A DNA stretch of 64,000 nucleotides from Serratia marcescens (GCF_006715005.1 NZ_VFMJ01000001.1:620001-684000), one strand, 5' to 3'. Counted from the first letter of the stretch, positions 43,947 through 55,215 are shown. Program-made: numbers and translations. The notes: generated by a model not told the origin, from the sequence alone.

Positions 43947-44350
43947 AAGTCACTCCTGACTGAAATTATGTTGTAAGTTGAGCGTATTTCACCGACAAAA
44001 TGAGAGGCTAATAACGCAATTAGAAATACCCCTTCTTGTCGGCTTGTTTTATTTTTATCATTCTGGTTGTGCGGTAGAGCGGAATGTTTTAACGGCTATT
44101 AACTAAAATTATTATGATGACGATCTTTGATCGTTAGGCTGAATTTATTTTACTGTCACAGTGTAAAAGCACGGCGCTATGATGAAATTTATATCATCTA
44201 GTGATGAATAGTATTTAAGATAGCGCTCTCATTTATGACGTATATTGCTTGTTGCGTTGAGTACCCTTGTTCGATTTGATCGATTTTTGTGCGCCACCAC
44301 CGTGGGAATTTAGTGTCATTTTTCTTATTTTATTTTAAAGAGGAATTTGT
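43947..44350. other. 404-bp divergent control region of cbp21 and chiR
   Basis: AT-rich region without genes. A dyad TTTTAC-N9-GTAAAA (44148-44168) has the T-N11-A shape of LysR sites and includes an inner ACTGT/ACAGT. It is 180 bp before chiR and 200 bp before cbp21. ChiR binding here is reasonable given published work on chiR, but the exact site is inferred. Confidence 0.6.
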
Positions 44351-45292
44351 ATGACTAGATTATCCCTGGACGCGATTAAAATAATCAGTACCATCAAGAG
44401 CACCGGCTCTTTCTCTATGGCGGCGGAGGCGCTGCATAAAACGCCTTCGGCGATCTCTTATCGGGTTTCCAATATTGAAAGCAAACTCTGCGTGAAACTT
44501 TTTCATCGCAATGGCCCCATGATTACCCTGACGGATGAAGGGGAATTTCTCCTGCAGGAAGGCGGCTGGATATTAAATGCGGTACAGGATCTGGAAAGCC
44601 GGGTGCGTAACATCCCCAAGCTGGACAATAATATCCGCCTGGCGGTAGACACCTTCTTCCCACTGGAGACCCTGACGCAGGATATCCGCGATTATATTCA
44701 GCATTGCCCGAACGCCAATATCTCAGTGCAGCGGGAAGCGTTGAACGGCACCTGGGATGCGCTGAAGAACAACCGGGCGGATCTGATCATCGCTATCGGC
44801 CAAATCCCCGACAGCGTGCAGGCCAAAACCCTGATGCTCGGCAAGCTCAACTTTGTGCTGTGCGTGTCGCCCTCGCACCCGTTCGCGGCGCAGAGAAAGC
44901 CGGTGTGCAAGAAGCAGCGCTTGAACGACATCGTGGTGGTGATCGCCGACAGCAGCCATGAGCTGCCCAAACGCAATCACGGCACGCTGCCTTTGCAGCG
45001 CCAGCTGGTGGTGTGCGACGTGGAAAGCAACCTGGCGCTGCTCAAACGCGGCATCGGCCACGCTTTTCTGCCGCCTGCGCTGATCGAAAAGGAATTGGCC
45101 AGCGGCGAACTGGTGACGGTGCCGGTGGAAATGCAAAAGGGCGACGAAATGATTTGGCTGGCGTGGCACCCGGCCAGCAAGGGCGCCGGATTTAGCTGGT
45201 GGCATGAGCGGCTGACGCGCAAAAGCGATGTTTACAGCCTGATGGGCCGGGAAGTGGTGCGGGATGGCGGGTATCCTTGGTGCCACAACTGA
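44351..45292 (+). CDS. chiR: LysR-type activator of chitinase genes, ChiR
   Basis: 313 aa. N-terminal HTH (IKIISTIKSTGSFSMAAEALHKTPSAISYRVSNIESKLCVKLFHRNG) and LysR substrate-binding domain (about 92-290). In S. marcescens a LysR gene between chiB and cbp21 (chiR) is needed for production of chitinases and CBP21; gene position and size agree. RBS AGAGG. It converges on chiB with a shared terminator and diverges from cbp21. The inducer is thought to be derived from chitin oligosaccharides. Confidence 0.92.
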   Translation: MTRLSLDAIKIISTIKSTGSFSMAAEALHKTPSAISYRVSNIESKLCVKLFHRNGPMITLTDEGEFLLQEGGWILNAVQDLESRVRNIPKLDNNIRLAVDTFFPLETLTQDIRDYIQHCPNANISVQREALNGTWDALKNNRADLIIAIGQIPDSVQAKTLMLGKLNFVLCVSPSHPFAAQRKPVCKKQRLNDIVVVIADSSHELPKRNHGTLPLQRQLVVCDVESNLALLKRGIGHAFLPPALIEKELASGELVTVPVEMQKGDEMIWLAWHPASKGAGFSWWHERLTRKSDVYSLMGREVVRDGGYPWCHN

Positions 45293-45338
45293 AGGAATAG
45301 AGACGAAGGGACGCGAAAATCAAACGGTTAACTCAATG

Positions 45339-45372
45339 AAAACCCCGCAGCGTTCGGCTACGGGGTTTTTTT
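45339..45372. terminator. Terminator between convergent chiR and chiB
   Basis: AAAACCCCG and CGGGGTTTT flank a 13-base loop, then T run; A-rich on the left so it may act on both strands. Confidence 0.85.
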
Positions 45373-45377
45373 ATGGC

Positions 45378-46877
45378 TTACGCCACGCGGCCCACCTTCA
45401 GCCAGGCGCTGTCGGAACCCGGCGTGGAGGTGATGTAACCCCACTTGGTCTGCCAGACGTAACCCTGATAGGACACCAGCGCGCCCTGCGCATAAGTGGT
45501 GCCCGGCACATAAGCCGGCGCGGTCATGATCGGCAGGTTGCCGGGGCCGACGCCGGTGTAGCGCAGGCCGGTACCCATATCCAGCTGGCTGTCGTCATAG
45601 TCTGCGGCGTTGAAATAGCGATCCAGCGCGGCCAGCAGATCGCCGTTGCGGTTGTCCTGCCCCAGATGCCAGAACATCACGCCGCCCAGCTGCTGTTGCT
45701 TGATGTACTTCGCTTTGTATTTGAAGCTTTCGGCATCGTCATAGGTGACGAACAGCCCTTTTTGCGCATGGTACAGGTAAGGGGTTTTGGTCTTGTCGTT
45801 CCACAACCGCTGATAGCCGTAGTTGCCCAGCAGCATCTGCTCCAGCTGGCGATAGGAAGCGATGCGCGGATCCTTGTCGCGCACGCACTCTTCGCAACCC
45901 ACCAGCCAGTAATCGGTGTTCGGATACGGATCTTCACCCGGTGTGCTGTGGCTGCTGTACTGGCCGCCGTTACTGCCGCTGACGCCCTTGAAGGCGCGGC
46001 CGTAGAAGGGGACGCCCATCACGATTTTGGCGCTCGGCACGCCTTCCATCATCAGGTGTTGCTGCACCGCGGCGTCGACCGTCAGGCTGAACGGGCTGGG
46101 GAAGGCTCGGGTCAGCTCTTCCCAGCTCCAGCCCAGATTGGCTTCGCGCAGCGCGTTGTAGAAGGTCGGCCCGGCCGCGTCGCCGAACAGCGCCGCCTGG
46201 TGGTTGGTGATCTTCTCCCAGGGGCCGGCCAGATCGTAGGTCATCAGGTTGATGTAATCGAGCGGCGCGACGATCTGCGCCAGCTTGCTGTAATAGCGCG
46301 ACAGGAAGAAAGCGCCGCCGGCACCGGCGATGGTCAATTGATACGGCAGCGTCTGGCGGCCGTCGGCGACGGTTTGCTGGTTCAGCAGGGTGCGGATCTC
46401 CTGCAGCGCGGCAATGAAACCGTCCACTTCTGAGGCTTGCGGATACTCCCAGTCGATGTCCACGCCGTCGAAGCCGTAATCCTTCATGATGCGCACGCAG
46501 GATTGGGCAAACTTGGTGCGCGACGCCGGGGTCTTCACCGCGTTGACGTAGTTGGCGTGCGACACGCCCAAATCGTTGGAGTAGTACCAGCCGCCGATGG
46601 AGAACATGATGCGCAGGCTGGGGTTGTGCGCTTTGAGCGCGGTCAGACGGTTGACCACATCGCGCGCTTTGGCATCGTTGGTGGCCGGATCCCAGGCGCA
46701 TTCCAGATTGCTGTTGATATCCAGGAACGAGAAGTTGATGTGCGTCAGCTGTTTGGCTTTGGCCGGCGTGATGTTGGAAACCGGGAACGGCACGACAGAC
46801 GTATCGGTCTCGGTGTAATTATTGATTTGGTTGGTCGGAATAAAATAATACCCAATAACGGCTTTGCGTGTGGACAT
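45378..46877 (-). CDS. chiB: Chitinase B, processive GH18 exochitinase
   Basis: 499 aa. No cleavable signal peptide. The catalytic TIM barrel contains the GH18 motif DGVDIDWEYP with Asp140, Asp142 and proton donor Glu144, and SIGGW at 93-97. The C-terminal ~50 residues (YAQGALVSYQGYVWQTKWGYITSTPG...AWLKVGRVA) form the chitin-binding CBM5/12 module. ChiB degrades chitin from the non-reducing end to chitobiose. It matches S. marcescens ChiB. Because it lacks a classical signal, secretion is attributed to the ChiWXYZ system encoded just upstream on the other strand. Confidence 0.98.
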   Translation of the reverse strand: MSTRKAVIGYYFIPTNQINNYTETDTSVVPFPVSNITPAKAKQLTHINFSFLDINSNLECAWDPATNDAKARDVVNRLTALKAHNPSLRIMFSIGGWYYSNDLGVSHANYVNAVKTPASRTKFAQSCVRIMKDYGFDGVDIDWEYPQASEVDGFIAALQEIRTLLNQQTVADGRQTLPYQLTIAGAGGAFFLSRYYSKLAQIVAPLDYINLMTYDLAGPWEKITNHQAALFGDAAGPTFYNALREANLGWSWEELTRAFPSPFSLTVDAAVQQHLMMEGVPSAKIVMGVPFYGRAFKGVSGSNGGQYSSHSTPGEDPYPNTDYWLVGCEECVRDKDPRIASYRQLEQMLLGNYGYQRLWNDKTKTPYLYHAQKGLFVTYDDAESFKYKAKYIKQQQLGGVMFWHLGQDNRNGDLLAALDRYFNAADYDDSQLDMGTGLRYTGVGPGNLPIMTAPAYVPGTTYAQGALVSYQGYVWQTKWGYITSTPGSDSAWLKVGRVA

Positions 46878-47170
46878 GGTATTTCTCCAGGGTGGCTGTT
46901 TTTATGTTGGGGAACTATTTCCCGCAGACATTAATGTTTATTTTTCGTGAAAACGAAAGTCGAAATAAATCACGATAACAGTGAATTTTTATTCACTGCC
47001 GCATAAATTGGCGCTGATGAGTTGTGTCAGCGCTCAGCATGAATGAATTCGACCATAGGGCCTGTATTTATTCATTTGCTTTGTAATAGCATCCTTAACT
47101 AGATTCTGATTATCCGATGTCCCACCGGCCGTGATTGGCATTTAATTAAAAATAAAAAAGGAGATGAGCT
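46878..47170. other. Divergent control region chiB/chiW with two dyads
   Basis: 293 bp. CAGTGAAT-TTTT-ATTCACTG (46979-46998) is perfect, and GCGCTGA-N9-TCAGCGC (47011-47033) lies 12 bp on. Either could be an operator shared by chitinase and secretion genes. AAAGGAGATG precedes the chiW start. Confidence 0.65.
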
Positions 47171-47497
47171 ATGTCCAGCATAGAGCCTGACGCTGTTGGC
47201 TTAATAGTCCAGCGAGTATGTGAATATCTTCAGCCGGTATTGAACGCCATTTTGGCCGGCGTGATGGCGCTATTGCACGGTGCCTATCGCAACGTGGGTA
47301 TTCGGCGCCGTTTATTGAATGCGGCGATGTGTGCGTTATTAGCCTGGACGGTGCGCGATGCGCTGGCGTTGATGGGCCTGGAATTAAATTGGGCGAATTT
47401 GGCCAGCGTACTGATTGGTTTTATGGGGGCGGATTACATCAACGCCTTAATTAAAAAATTCATCGGCAAAAAGACGGGGTTTAAAAATGTTAAATGA
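47171..47497 (+). CDS. chiW: Holin of chitinase secretion, ChiW
   Basis: 108 aa: hydrophobic segments at about 20-36, 48-66 and 72-92, with charged C-terminus KKFIGKKTGFKNVK. It resembles phage lambda-like holins and corresponds to ChiW of the S. marcescens chiWXYZ cluster, described as needed to move chitinases across the inner/outer envelope by letting the endopeptidase reach the wall. RBS AAGGAGATG. Overlaps chiX by 11 bases. Confidence 0.92.
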   Translation: MSSIEPDAVGLIVQRVCEYLQPVLNAILAGVMALLHGAYRNVGIRRRLLNAAMCALLAWTVRDALALMGLELNWANLASVLIGFMGADYINALIKKFIGKKTGFKNVK

Positions 47498-47888
47498 CAT
47501 CGAAGAGATTCGCTTTACCGCCCGCAGCGAAGATAACCTGCGCGGCGTGCACCCGGATCTGGTGCGCGTGATTCGTCTGGCGCTGCGTTATTCGCTGGTG
47601 CCGTTTTCCGTCAGCGAGGGGCTGCGCAGCATGGCGCGCCAGCGGGAAATGGTGCGCGCCGGCAGCAGCCAAACGCTGCGCAGCCGCCACCTGACCGGCC
47701 ACGCGGTGGACGTGGTGGCGATGCCGGCGGGCGTGGTCTCCTGGGAGTGGGATTACTACGCGCAGATCGCGGTAGCGGTGCGGCGCGCGGCGCGTGAATG
47801 CGGCATCAACGTCGAATGGGGCGGCGAATGGAAAACCCTCAAGGATGGCCCGCACTTCCAACTGCCGTTCCGGGACTACCCGGCATGA
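47487..47888 (+). CDS. chiX: L-Ala-D-Glu endopeptidase ChiX
   Basis: 133 aa M15-family peptidase: SEGLRSMARQREMV, SRHLTGHAVDVVA (zinc His and Asp) and GPHFQLP (second His). It is the muralytic enzyme of the chitinase secretion system, cutting the peptidoglycan stem peptide. No signal peptide; passage needs the holin ChiW. Start at 47487 lies in the chiW 3' end. Not related to the E. coli small RNA called ChiX. Confidence 0.92.
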   Translation: MLNDIEEIRFTARSEDNLRGVHPDLVRVIRLALRYSLVPFSVSEGLRSMARQREMVRAGSSQTLRSRHLTGHAVDVVAMPAGVVSWEWDYYAQIAVAVRRAARECGINVEWGGEWKTLKDGPHFQLPFRDYPA

Positions 47889-48265
47889 GCGGTTGGCTGC
47901 AAAAACTGATGCAGGGCGGCTTGCTGCTGTTGTTGCTGGCGGCAATCTGCCTGGGTGGCTATAGCTCGCTGCTGTCGCACCAGTTGGCGTCTGCGCGGCA
48001 ACAGGCGGCAGAGCTACAGAAAAGCCTGGCGCAGCAGGCCGGACTAATCGCCACCCTGCAGACTCAGGATGCGCAAAACCGTGCGCTGATGGCGGCGCAG
48101 CAGCGGCAGGAACAGCAGCTGCGCCAACAACACGAGGCTTATCAGAGGAAATACCGTGAAGCGATTAAAAACGATCCCTGCGCTGCTCAGCCTCTGCCTC
48201 GCGCTGTGCTTGAGCTCCTGCGCCCGGCCACCGCCGCAGCAGGCCGTGCCGCTGTTGCCCCCTGA
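47885..48265 (+). CDS. chiY: Inner-membrane spanin ChiY
   Basis: 126 aa from the ATG that overlaps the chiX stop (ATGA); the longer in-frame ORF back to 47798 lies inside chiX. One membrane helix (about 10-32), then a Gln-rich coiled coil (LASARQQAAELQKSLAQQAGLIATLQTQDAQNRALMAAQQRQEQQLRQQHEAYQRK) as in Rz-type i-spanins. With ChiZ it would fuse inner and outer membranes, the last step of release. Confidence 0.88.
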   Translation: MSGWLQKLMQGGLLLLLLAAICLGGYSSLLSHQLASARQQAAELQKSLAQQAGLIATLQTQDAQNRALMAAQQRQEQQLRQQHEAYQRKYREAIKNDPCAAQPLPRAVLELLRPATAAAGRAAVAP

Positions 48266-48419
48266 GTCGGTGTTTGCGCCTTGTGAGCAACCGCAGCTGC
48301 AAGGGGAGACCTGGGGCGATGCGGTAAGCTATACCCTGGCGTTACAAACCTCGTTACACATTTGCGCCGGTCAGGTAGAGACGCTCAACGCCTGGCGCGC
48401 CACGCTGCCGCCATACTGA
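48156..48419 (+). CDS. chiZ: Outer-membrane lipoprotein spanin ChiZ
   Basis: 87 aa starting with GTG inside chiY in the +1 frame (overlap 110 bp), with AGAGGAA six bases upstream. Lipobox LSSC gives lipid Cys22; the mature part is proline-rich (ARPPPQQAVPLLPPES) with two further cysteines, the hallmark of Rz1-type o-spanins. Embedding of an o-spanin gene in its i-spanin gene is typical of phage Rz/Rz1. Confidence 0.88.
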   Translation: MKRLKTIPALLSLCLALCLSSCARPPPQQAVPLLPPESVFAPCEQPQLQGETWGDAVSYTLALQTSLHICAGQVETLNAWRATLPPY

Positions 48420-48631
48420 TGGCGGCGCTTCTCCGACTCGTCTTGCGATCCTTTTTTTACTTTTAAAACGGTCTTTCGGCCAAGGTTATGGTCCGCTTCA
48501 AAGTTTGTGATGTTTCTCTCACTATACTTCAAGGCTGTGCCCTGTCATTGTACTTGGGCGCCATGGCCCACGGCAGGGCGCAGCCTCAAAGCCTTACCTC
48601 AACATAAAAGCAAAAAACAAAGGAATCCATA

Positions 48632-50911
<2,280 letters not shown>

Positions 50912-50929
50912 GCCCGGGTTGAGTGACTG

Positions 50930-50962
50930 GCCCCCTGCGCCGTTGGCGCCGGGGGCTTTTTT
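50930..50962 (+). terminator. Terminator after maeB
   Basis: GCCCCC-T-GCGCC-GTT-GGCGC-C-GGGGGC with one mismatch, then six T. Confidence 0.9.
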
Positions 50963-51899
50963 ATACCTTACAGCGCGCGGCGATGGCGCGGATATCCTGC
51001 GGGGTGGTGCGGCAACAGCCGCCGATCAATTGTGCGCCGAGCGTGCTCCACTCCGTCGCCTGATCCGCCAGGCTGCCGTGCTCGCCGCCGCAGGCGTGCC
51101 AGGTTTTGCTCACCGCATCGTAGTGCTCGCCGGAGTTCGGATAAACCAGCAGCGGTTTGTCGGCCAGCGCGCCCAGTTGGCGCAGCGCCGGAGCGACCTT
51201 GTCCAGCGCGATGCAGTTGATGCCGATCGCCAGCACCTGCGGGTTGCCGCGCAGCGCGGACAGGACCTCCGTCAGCGGCGTGCCGTCGCTGAGATGTTGG
51301 CTGTCGCGTAGGGTGAAGGCGAACCAGGCACCGAGCGTCGGGAACTCCTGCAGCAGCGTCAGCAGCGCCTGCAGTTCGGTGAACGACGGCAGCGTTTCGC
51401 AGGCCAGCAGATCGACGCCGGCGGCGGCCAGGGCTGCGAGGCGCGGCCGGTGGAAGGCAATCATGTCATCCTGCGCCAGCCGGTAGTCGCCGCGGTATTC
51501 CGAGCCGTCGGCCAGATAGGCGCCGTAAGGGCCCACCGAACCGGCGATCAGCAGCGGCGCCGCCTGCGGGTGCGCGGCCAGATAATCGCGGCGCGCGCGT
51601 TGCGCCAGCTGCACGCTTTTGGCGATCAACGCCAGCGATTGCTCCTGATCCAGGCCGCGGCGCGAGAAGCCCTGCGGCGTGGCCTGATAGCTGGCGGTGA
51701 TGGCGCAGTGGGCGCCGGCGTTGAAATAATCGAGATGCACCTGATAGATAAGCTCGGGATTTTCAATCAGCACCTTGGCCGACCACAGCGGATCGGTCAG
51801 ATCGCAGCCGCGCGCTTCCAGTTCGGTAGCCAGCGCACCGTCCAGGATCAGCGTGGGGTGTTCGGCCAGCAGGCGGGCGACGGGGTTATTAACCGACAT
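50961..51899 (-). CDS. mmuM: Homocysteine S-methyltransferase MmuM
   Basis: 312 aa zinc enzyme that makes methionine from homocysteine with S-methylmethionine as methyl donor. [18 protein letters not shown] near the start; C-terminal zinc ligand pair in [13 protein letters not shown] and Cys in INCIAL. Overlaps the mmuP stop by 11 bases, so it is the second gene of mmuPM. Confidence 0.96.
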   Translation of the reverse strand: MSVNNPVARLLAEHPTLILDGALATELEARGCDLTDPLWSAKVLIENPELIYQVHLDYFNAGAHCAITASYQATPQGFSRRGLDQEQSLALIAKSVQLAQRARRDYLAAHPQAAPLLIAGSVGPYGAYLADGSEYRGDYRLAQDDMIAFHRPRLAALAAAGVDLLACETLPSFTELQALLTLLQEFPTLGAWFAFTLRDSQHLSDGTPLTEVLSALRGNPQVLAIGINCIALDKVAPALRQLGALADKPLLVYPNSGEHYDAVSKTWHACGGEHGSLADQATEWSTLGAQLIGGCCRTTPQDIRAIAARCKV

Positions 51900-53298
51900 G
51901 TTGTTCTCCCAAAGCGGTTTTTTGCCCGGCGCGCCGGGTCAGGAAATAGGTGAGGTAGCACAAGGCGACGAACGGCAGCCCGCAGTAGAGCGCAATGCGC
52001 TGCTCCGGATCGAACGCCAGCCCGATGCAGGCCAGCAGGCATAGTGCGAAGCCGAGGATCGGTGTCAATGGGTAGCCGGGCGCACGGTATTTCAGGCCGC
52101 TTATCGGCTGGCCGCTGCGCAGGTAGGCGCGGCGGAAAGCAAAGTGGGCCGCGCAGATGCTCAGCCACACCGCCACCACCGCAAAACCGGAGGTCGCCGA
52201 CAGGGCGACAAACACCGTGTCCGGCGCGATCACGCTGGTCAGCAGCGCCAGCACGCCGCCGAGCATGCTGAAGGTCAGGGCGTTGATCGGAATGCCGCGC
52301 GCATTGACGCGCGCAAAGTAGGCCGGCAGGGTGCGCTGGTGGGCCAGCGACCACAGCATGCGCCCTGAAGCGTACAGGCCGGAGTTGGCCGCCGAGAGGA
52401 TGGCGGTCAGGATCACGAAGTTGAAGATATCGGCGGCGTAAGGCACGCCGATGCGTTCAAACACCAGCACGAACGGGCTTTTGACGATCCCCGCCTGATC
52501 CATCGGGATCAACGCCGCCAGCACGAAGACCGTGCCGATAAAGAACAGCATCAGGCGGATCACCGTGGTGCGGATCGCCAGCGGCACGACTTTTTCCGGG
52601 TTCTCGGTTTCACCGGCGGCGATGCCGATCAGTTCCGTGCCGGAGAAGGCAAAGTTCACCGCCACCATGGTCATCAGGATCGGCAGCGTGCCGTGCGGCA
52701 GCCAGCCGGAAGCGGTCAGGTTATGCAGGAACGGCGCCGGCGTGCCGTCTTTCATCGGCAGCAGGCCGAACATGGCGGCGCCGCCCAGAATGATAAACGC
52801 CAGAATGGTCACCACTTTGATCAGCGAAAACCAGAATTCGCTTTCGGCGAAAAAGCGGGTGGTCACCACGTTAAGCAGGAAAATGGCCGCGCAGAAGATC
52901 AGGCACCACAGCCACACCGGCGACTGCGGGAACCAGTACTGCATGCAGAATCCGGCGGCGGTGAGGCTGGAGCCGAGCGCCACCGTCCAGGTGAGCCAAT
53001 ACAGCCAGGCGACGGCATAGCCGGTGGCCGGCCCCAGATAGCGTGAAGCATAGACGTGAAAGGCGCCGGTTTCCGGCATCGCCACCGACAGCTCGCCCAG
53101 GCACAGCATCACCAGATACACCACCAGCGCGCCGATCAGGTAGGCCAGCAGCGTGCCGAGCGCGCCGGTGGTGGAGATGATGTAGCCGGTGTTGAAAAAC
53201 AGCCCGGTGCCGATCACGCCGCCCAGCGATAGCATCACCAGGTGCCGGGCCTTCATGCTGCGTTTGAACTGTCCTGCGGCGGGTGCCGATGGTTGCAT
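51889..53298 (-). CDS. mmuP: S-methylmethionine permease MmuP
   Basis: 469 aa, 12 TM amino-acid/polyamine transporter of the AAT type. [48 protein letters not shown] at the start and [22 protein letters not shown] in the middle match E. coli MmuP closely. It imports plant-derived S-methylmethionine for MmuM. A MetJ box lies immediately upstream. Confidence 0.95.
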   Translation of the reverse strand: MQPSAPAAGQFKRSMKARHLVMLSLGGVIGTGLFFNTGYIISTTGALGTLLAYLIGALVVYLVMLCLGELSVAMPETGAFHVYASRYLGPATGYAVAWLYWLTWTVALGSSLTAAGFCMQYWFPQSPVWLWCLIFCAAIFLLNVVTTRFFAESEFWFSLIKVVTILAFIILGGAAMFGLLPMKDGTPAPFLHNLTASGWLPHGTLPILMTMVAVNFAFSGTELIGIAAGETENPEKVVPLAIRTTVIRLMLFFIGTVFVLAALIPMDQAGIVKSPFVLVFERIGVPYAADIFNFVILTAILSAANSGLYASGRMLWSLAHQRTLPAYFARVNARGIPINALTFSMLGGVLALLTSVIAPDTVFVALSATSGFAVVAVWLSICAAHFAFRRAYLRSGQPISGLKYRAPGYPLTPILGFALCLLACIGLAFDPEQRIALYCGLPFVALCYLTYFLTRRAGQKTALGEQHVG

Positions 53299-53306
53299 AA
53301 TAATCT

Positions 53307-53330
53307 ATCCGTATAGACGTCTAAATATCT
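53307..53330 (-). promoter_or_regulatory. MetJ operator upstream of mmuP
   Basis: A perfect met box AGACGTCT at 53315-53322 is followed by the degenerate AAATATCT and preceded by ATCCGTAT, giving three tandem 8-mers as MetJ requires. It is 17 bp before the mmuP ATG, so methionine repression is expected. Confidence 0.85.
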
Positions 53331-53422
53331 GAATGGCTATTGGTTATACCCGCAATGCTTTTTCAACGCAATGCGCAGCCGGCGATCGCCACGTAAAAAA
53401 ATCGTTAAGCCAGATCTATATG

Positions 53423-53441
53423 CAAATGATAATTATTATCT
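53423..53441 (+). promoter_or_regulatory. Fur box upstream of chaN-like gene
   Basis: CAAATGATAATTATTATCT contains ATGATAATTATTATC, close to GATAATGATAATCATTATC. It sits 32 bp before the ORF start. Confidence 0.82.
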
Positions 53442-53472
53442 ATAATGTCGCCATTTTCGATAATGGGGCAAC

Positions 53473-54315
53473 ATGATGAGATATCTGATTTTATTGGCGG
53501 CGTTGGCGCTTGGCGCCTGCAGCCAAACGCCGGTTAAGACGCCGGCCAGCGACGTCGCGAGTCTGGGTAGCATCACCGATCTGCACAGCGGCGCGACCCT
53601 GACACCGGAGCAGCTGTTGACGCGATTGGCGCAGCAGCCGCGGGTGATCCTGGGGGAGAAGCATGACAATCCTTACCACCATCAGATTGAGCAATGGCTG
53701 GTGCAGCAGCTGCCGCAACGGCGGCCGCAGGGCAGCGTGCTGATGGAGATGATCAACCCAAACCAGCAGGCGCAGGTCGACAAGGTCAAACAGTGGCTGC
53801 AGAGCGATCCCACGGTGCGTGACGGCCGCGTAGCGGAACTGATCGCCTGGCAGCCGGGCTGGAAGTGGGAGCTGTATGGCGGGGTGACGATGGCGGCGAT
53901 GCGTGCGCCTTACCCGCTGTGGTCGGCCAACCTGGATCGCAGCGAGATTACGGCGTTCTATCAGCAGCCGCAGTTCCCGGCGGGGCAGCTATCGGCGCAG
54001 CCGGCGGTGCGCAAGGCGCTGGAAGAGACCATCCGCACTTCGCACGGCGGCAAGATTGAGGCCGACCAGCTGCATGCGATGTTGGCGATCCAGCAGCAGC
54101 GCGACCGGCGCATGGCGGAACGTCTGCTGGCGGCGCCGACGCCCGCGCTGTTGATCGCCGGTGGCTATCACGCCGCTAAATCGGTGGGGGTGCCGCTGCA
54201 CGTGCGGGATCTGCAACCGGCGGCGGCGCCGACGGTGCTGATGCTGGCGGAACCGGGCGTACAGGTCGATGCGAACACCGCAGACTATCTGTGGATCACA
54301 CCATCAGTGAAATGA
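53473..54315 (+). CDS. ChaN-family haem/iron lipoprotein
   Basis: 280 aa. Lipobox LALGAC (Cys16). ChaN-type domain: RVILGEKHDNPYHHQIEQWLV (His-rich), ANLDR and a C-terminal LIAGGYHAAKSVGVPLHV. Family members are iron-regulated lipoproteins; Campylobacter ChaN binds a haem dimer. A second ATG at 53476 has better RBS spacing (GGGG, 7 bases) and may be the true start. First gene of a Fur-type cassette with TonB-like, peptidase and receptor genes. Confidence 0.85.
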   Translation: MMRYLILLAALALGACSQTPVKTPASDVASLGSITDLHSGATLTPEQLLTRLAQQPRVILGEKHDNPYHHQIEQWLVQQLPQRRPQGSVLMEMINPNQQAQVDKVKQWLQSDPTVRDGRVAELIAWQPGWKWELYGGVTMAAMRAPYPLWSANLDRSEITAFYQQPQFPAGQLSAQPAVRKALEETIRTSHGGKIEADQLHAMLAIQQQRDRRMAERLLAAPTPALLIAGGYHAAKSVGVPLHVRDLQPAAAPTVLMLAEPGVQVDANTADYLWITPSVK

Positions 54316-54353
54316 ATACGTTAAGAGAGTGAAAAGGGGTGTTAATTATATTT

Positions 54354-54372
54354 GCAAATGATTATCATTAGT
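54354..54372 (+). promoter_or_regulatory. Second Fur box, upstream of TonB-like gene
   Basis: GCAAATGATTATCATTAGT: the core AATGATTATCATT is a near-perfect Fur dyad, 46 bp before the chosen ATG. A second promoter inside the cassette is therefore likely. Confidence 0.82.
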
Positions 54373-54417
54373 AAATGTGATCTGCAATCATTCGCAATTA
54401 AGCAAGCTAATGCCCCT

Positions 54418-55215
54418 ATGTTAAGTCAGTCTTACTCCCTCCTGGCCTTTGAACTGCCGCAGCCGCGCTGGGCGCGCGGCCTGCTGCTCGCCCTGGCGGC
54501 GCATGTGGCGTTGGTGCTGCTGTTTTACTGGCCGCAGACGGCGCTGGAGCCGGTGGCGCTGCCGCCGCCGGCGGTAATGATGAGCTGGGCGGCGCAGATT
54601 GAAGCGCCGGAAAGCAAGCCGCTGCCGCTGGGCGTGCAGCAGGCGGAGTCCGCCGCGGCGCAGCCGGCGGAGCAGCAGCAACAGCCGGATCTGCCCAAGC
54701 TGGCGCGCGCCGATAAAGCAAAAATCGTGACGGCGCAGAAGAAGCGCGTCGAACACCGCCCCCCGCAAAAAGCGCAGCCGAAGCCGCAGGAACAGGCCAA
54801 AGAGACGCGCAACGCCGCCGCGTCCAGCGCCGCCGCGCCGCAGGCGCAGACGATCTCCCACCAGACCGCCGCCCCAATCAACAGCGACGCCAACAGCAAC
54901 GCGCAGGCCAAACTGTCGTGGGAGAGCCTGGTAAAAGGCAAACTGAACCGCATCAAGGATTACCCTTTGGATGCCCGCAGCCGCCGGCGCAGCGGCATGC
55001 CGCAGGTCAGTTTCAGCGTTGACGCGCAGGGGCGGGTCTCGAACGTCGTGCTGCAGGTGCGTTCCGGCACCGCGTCGCTGGATCGGGAAGCGGTGGCGGT
55101 GGTGTCGCGCGCCCAGCCGTTGCCGCCGCCGCCGCCGGAGATGCTGCAGCAGGGAGCCGTCAAAGTGACGATGCCGATCGATTTCAATCTGGCGGAGCTG
55201 AATGCCCGCCGTTAA
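54418..55215 (+). CDS. TonB/HasB-like energy transducer
   Basis: 265 aa from ATG 54418; the ORF extends upstream to a TTG inside the Fur box, which is not a plausible start. One N-terminal TM helix (about 20-38: GLLLALAAHVALVLLFYW), a Pro/Gln/Ala/Lys-rich periplasmic stretch (VALPPPAVMMS...KKRVEHRPPQKAQPKPQEQAK), and the TonB C-terminal domain (KLNRIKDYPLDARSRRRSGMPQVSFSVDAQGRV, then LDREAVAVVSRAQPLPPPP). It conveys proton-motive force from ExbBD to a receptor, probably the one 2.3 kb downstream. RBS weak. No ExbB/D here. Confidence 0.9.
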   Translation: MLSQSYSLLAFELPQPRWARGLLLALAAHVALVLLFYWPQTALEPVALPPPAVMMSWAAQIEAPESKPLPLGVQQAESAAAQPAEQQQQPDLPKLARADKAKIVTAQKKRVEHRPPQKAQPKPQEQAKETRNAAASSAAAPQAQTISHQTAAPINSDANSNAQAKLSWESLVKGKLNRIKDYPLDARSRRRSGMPQVSFSVDAQGRVSNVVLQVRSGTASLDREAVAVVSRAQPLPPPPPEMLQQGAVKVTMPIDFNLAELNARR

